DNA of 14,675 nucleotides, from contig JAIYBD010000142.1 of assembly GCA_027488715.1 (NCBI GenBank), positions 1-14,675 on the forward strand, in the 5' to 3' direction. Under the pieces are notes generated by a model. It was given only the letters and a program-made list of their open reading frames with translations, ran no database searches and had not been told where the DNA came from. Both the position numbers and the translations under genes were made by a program. Below, in pieces: positions 14,376 to 14,675 of this stretch. Every line of letters starts with the position of its first letter. Position 1 is the first letter of the stretch. Source of the stretch: Bacteroidota bacterium. GTDB taxonomy: Bacteria > Bacteroidota > Bacteroidia > UBA7662 > CANHCV01.

Positions 14376-14675
14376 TCACGCGTTGTTCACAACCCATTTT
14401 TGAGGGATCAACCTCGTCCAAATTTCAGCCACCAAAATCCCAATCAACGAACCTACCACAACATCTATAGGGAAATGTTGAGCGAGAAAAATGCGAGAAA
14501 AACCAACCAATGATGCTAGAATTAAACAAAGGAAATGGCCTGTTTTTGAAGGTGTTAAAGAACTCAGGAGATAAAAAAAAGCAAAGGCTCCAATGGTGTG
14601 GCCCGATGGAAAAGAATGATGCAAATGAACTTCTACATCATGGGGCAATTGGATGGTTTGATGTATTTTTTCGAA
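14376..14675 (-). CDS. PAP2-family phosphatase, N-terminal part beyond window edge
   Basis: The reading frame is open to the last base of the window, so the start lies outside; the in-frame TTG at 14648 is not needed as a start. The visible 99 C-terminal residues carry two of the three PAP2 (type 2 phosphatidic acid phosphatase) active-site motifs: SFPSGH at 21-26, and SR with His67 and Asp71 in the SRxxxxxHxxxD pattern beginning at residue 60. The KxxxxxxRP motif would lie upstream. About three membrane segments are visible. The family removes phosphate from membrane lipids such as phosphatidic acid, phosphatidylglycerol phosphate or undecaprenyl diphosphate; which of these cannot be told. 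It precedes transketolase on the same strand but is separated from it by a promoter match. Confidence 0.87.
   Translation of the reverse strand, partial: FEKIHQTIQLPHDVEVHLHHSFPSGHTIGAFAFFYLLSSLTPSKTGHFLCLILASLVGFSRIFLAQHFPIDVVVGSLIGILVAEIWTRLIPQKWVVNNA

Noticed and set aside
14354..14379. Imperfect hairpin (GTG-AAAAG against CTTTT-CC-CAC) after the PAP2 stop
   Set aside because: The stem is A/T-rich and bulged, with no T tract after it, so I do not call it a terminator.
1..14675. Search by eye for CRISPR repeats, tRNA or rRNA genes, insertion-sequence ends, toxin-antitoxin pairs and defence genes
   Set aside because: None was seen. All sizeable frames are explained by the listed genes, and base composition looks even across the window.

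Overview
The window reads as ordinary chromosome from a member of the Bacteroidota, probably Flavobacteriales-like. The reasons are: moderate-to-low GC; three start-proximal copies of the -7 promoter element TAnnTTTG typical of this phylum; little use of Shine-Dalgarno sites; and protein types such as a ClpC with an acidic linker and a TatC with a long first periplasmic loop. The family and genus cannot be fixed from what is visible. I see no rRNA, tRNA, CRISPR array, insertion sequence, integrase or phage gene. Coding density is very high: the largest gap between genes is about 118 bases, so no stretch over 300 bases lacks a gene.

Layout. (1) 1-1904, plus strand: the tail of a surface-polysaccharide locus, with a glycosyltransferase cut by the window edge and an overlapping NAD-dependent epimerase. 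(2) 2023-8921, plus strand: a tightly packed run of five genes, clpC, tatC, rpiB, an exported M28 peptidase and a LutB-type iron-sulfur protein, with junctions of 8 bp or less and a candidate promoter before clpC. (3) 8903-10632, minus strand: uridine kinase and a class III CoA-transferase sharing one base at stop/start. This pair meets lutB tail to tail with a 19-bp overlap. (4) 10635-10943, minus strand: a self-contained small gene for a 71-residue two-helix membrane protein with its own promoter and a strong intrinsic terminator. The terminator's T tract ends 2 nt before the udk start codon. (5) 10933-14327, minus strand: transketolase followed by an overlapping sodium:solute symporter, with a candidate promoter before transketolase. 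(6) 14376 to the window end, minus strand: the C-terminal part of a PAP2 phosphatase.

Functionally this is mostly housekeeping: protein quality control (ClpC), folded-protein export (TatC), the non-oxidative pentose phosphate pathway (RpiB, transketolase), pyrimidine salvage (Udk), lactate or other carbon use (LutB-like), acyl-CoA chemistry (class III CoA-transferase), solute uptake (SSF) and envelope lipid or polysaccharide work (GT4, epimerase, PAP2). I did not find a convincing new biological system. The points most worth a second look are the terminator abutting the udk start, the LutB homologue with no LutA or LutC beside it, the mixed five-gene unit, and the unassigned small membrane protein.
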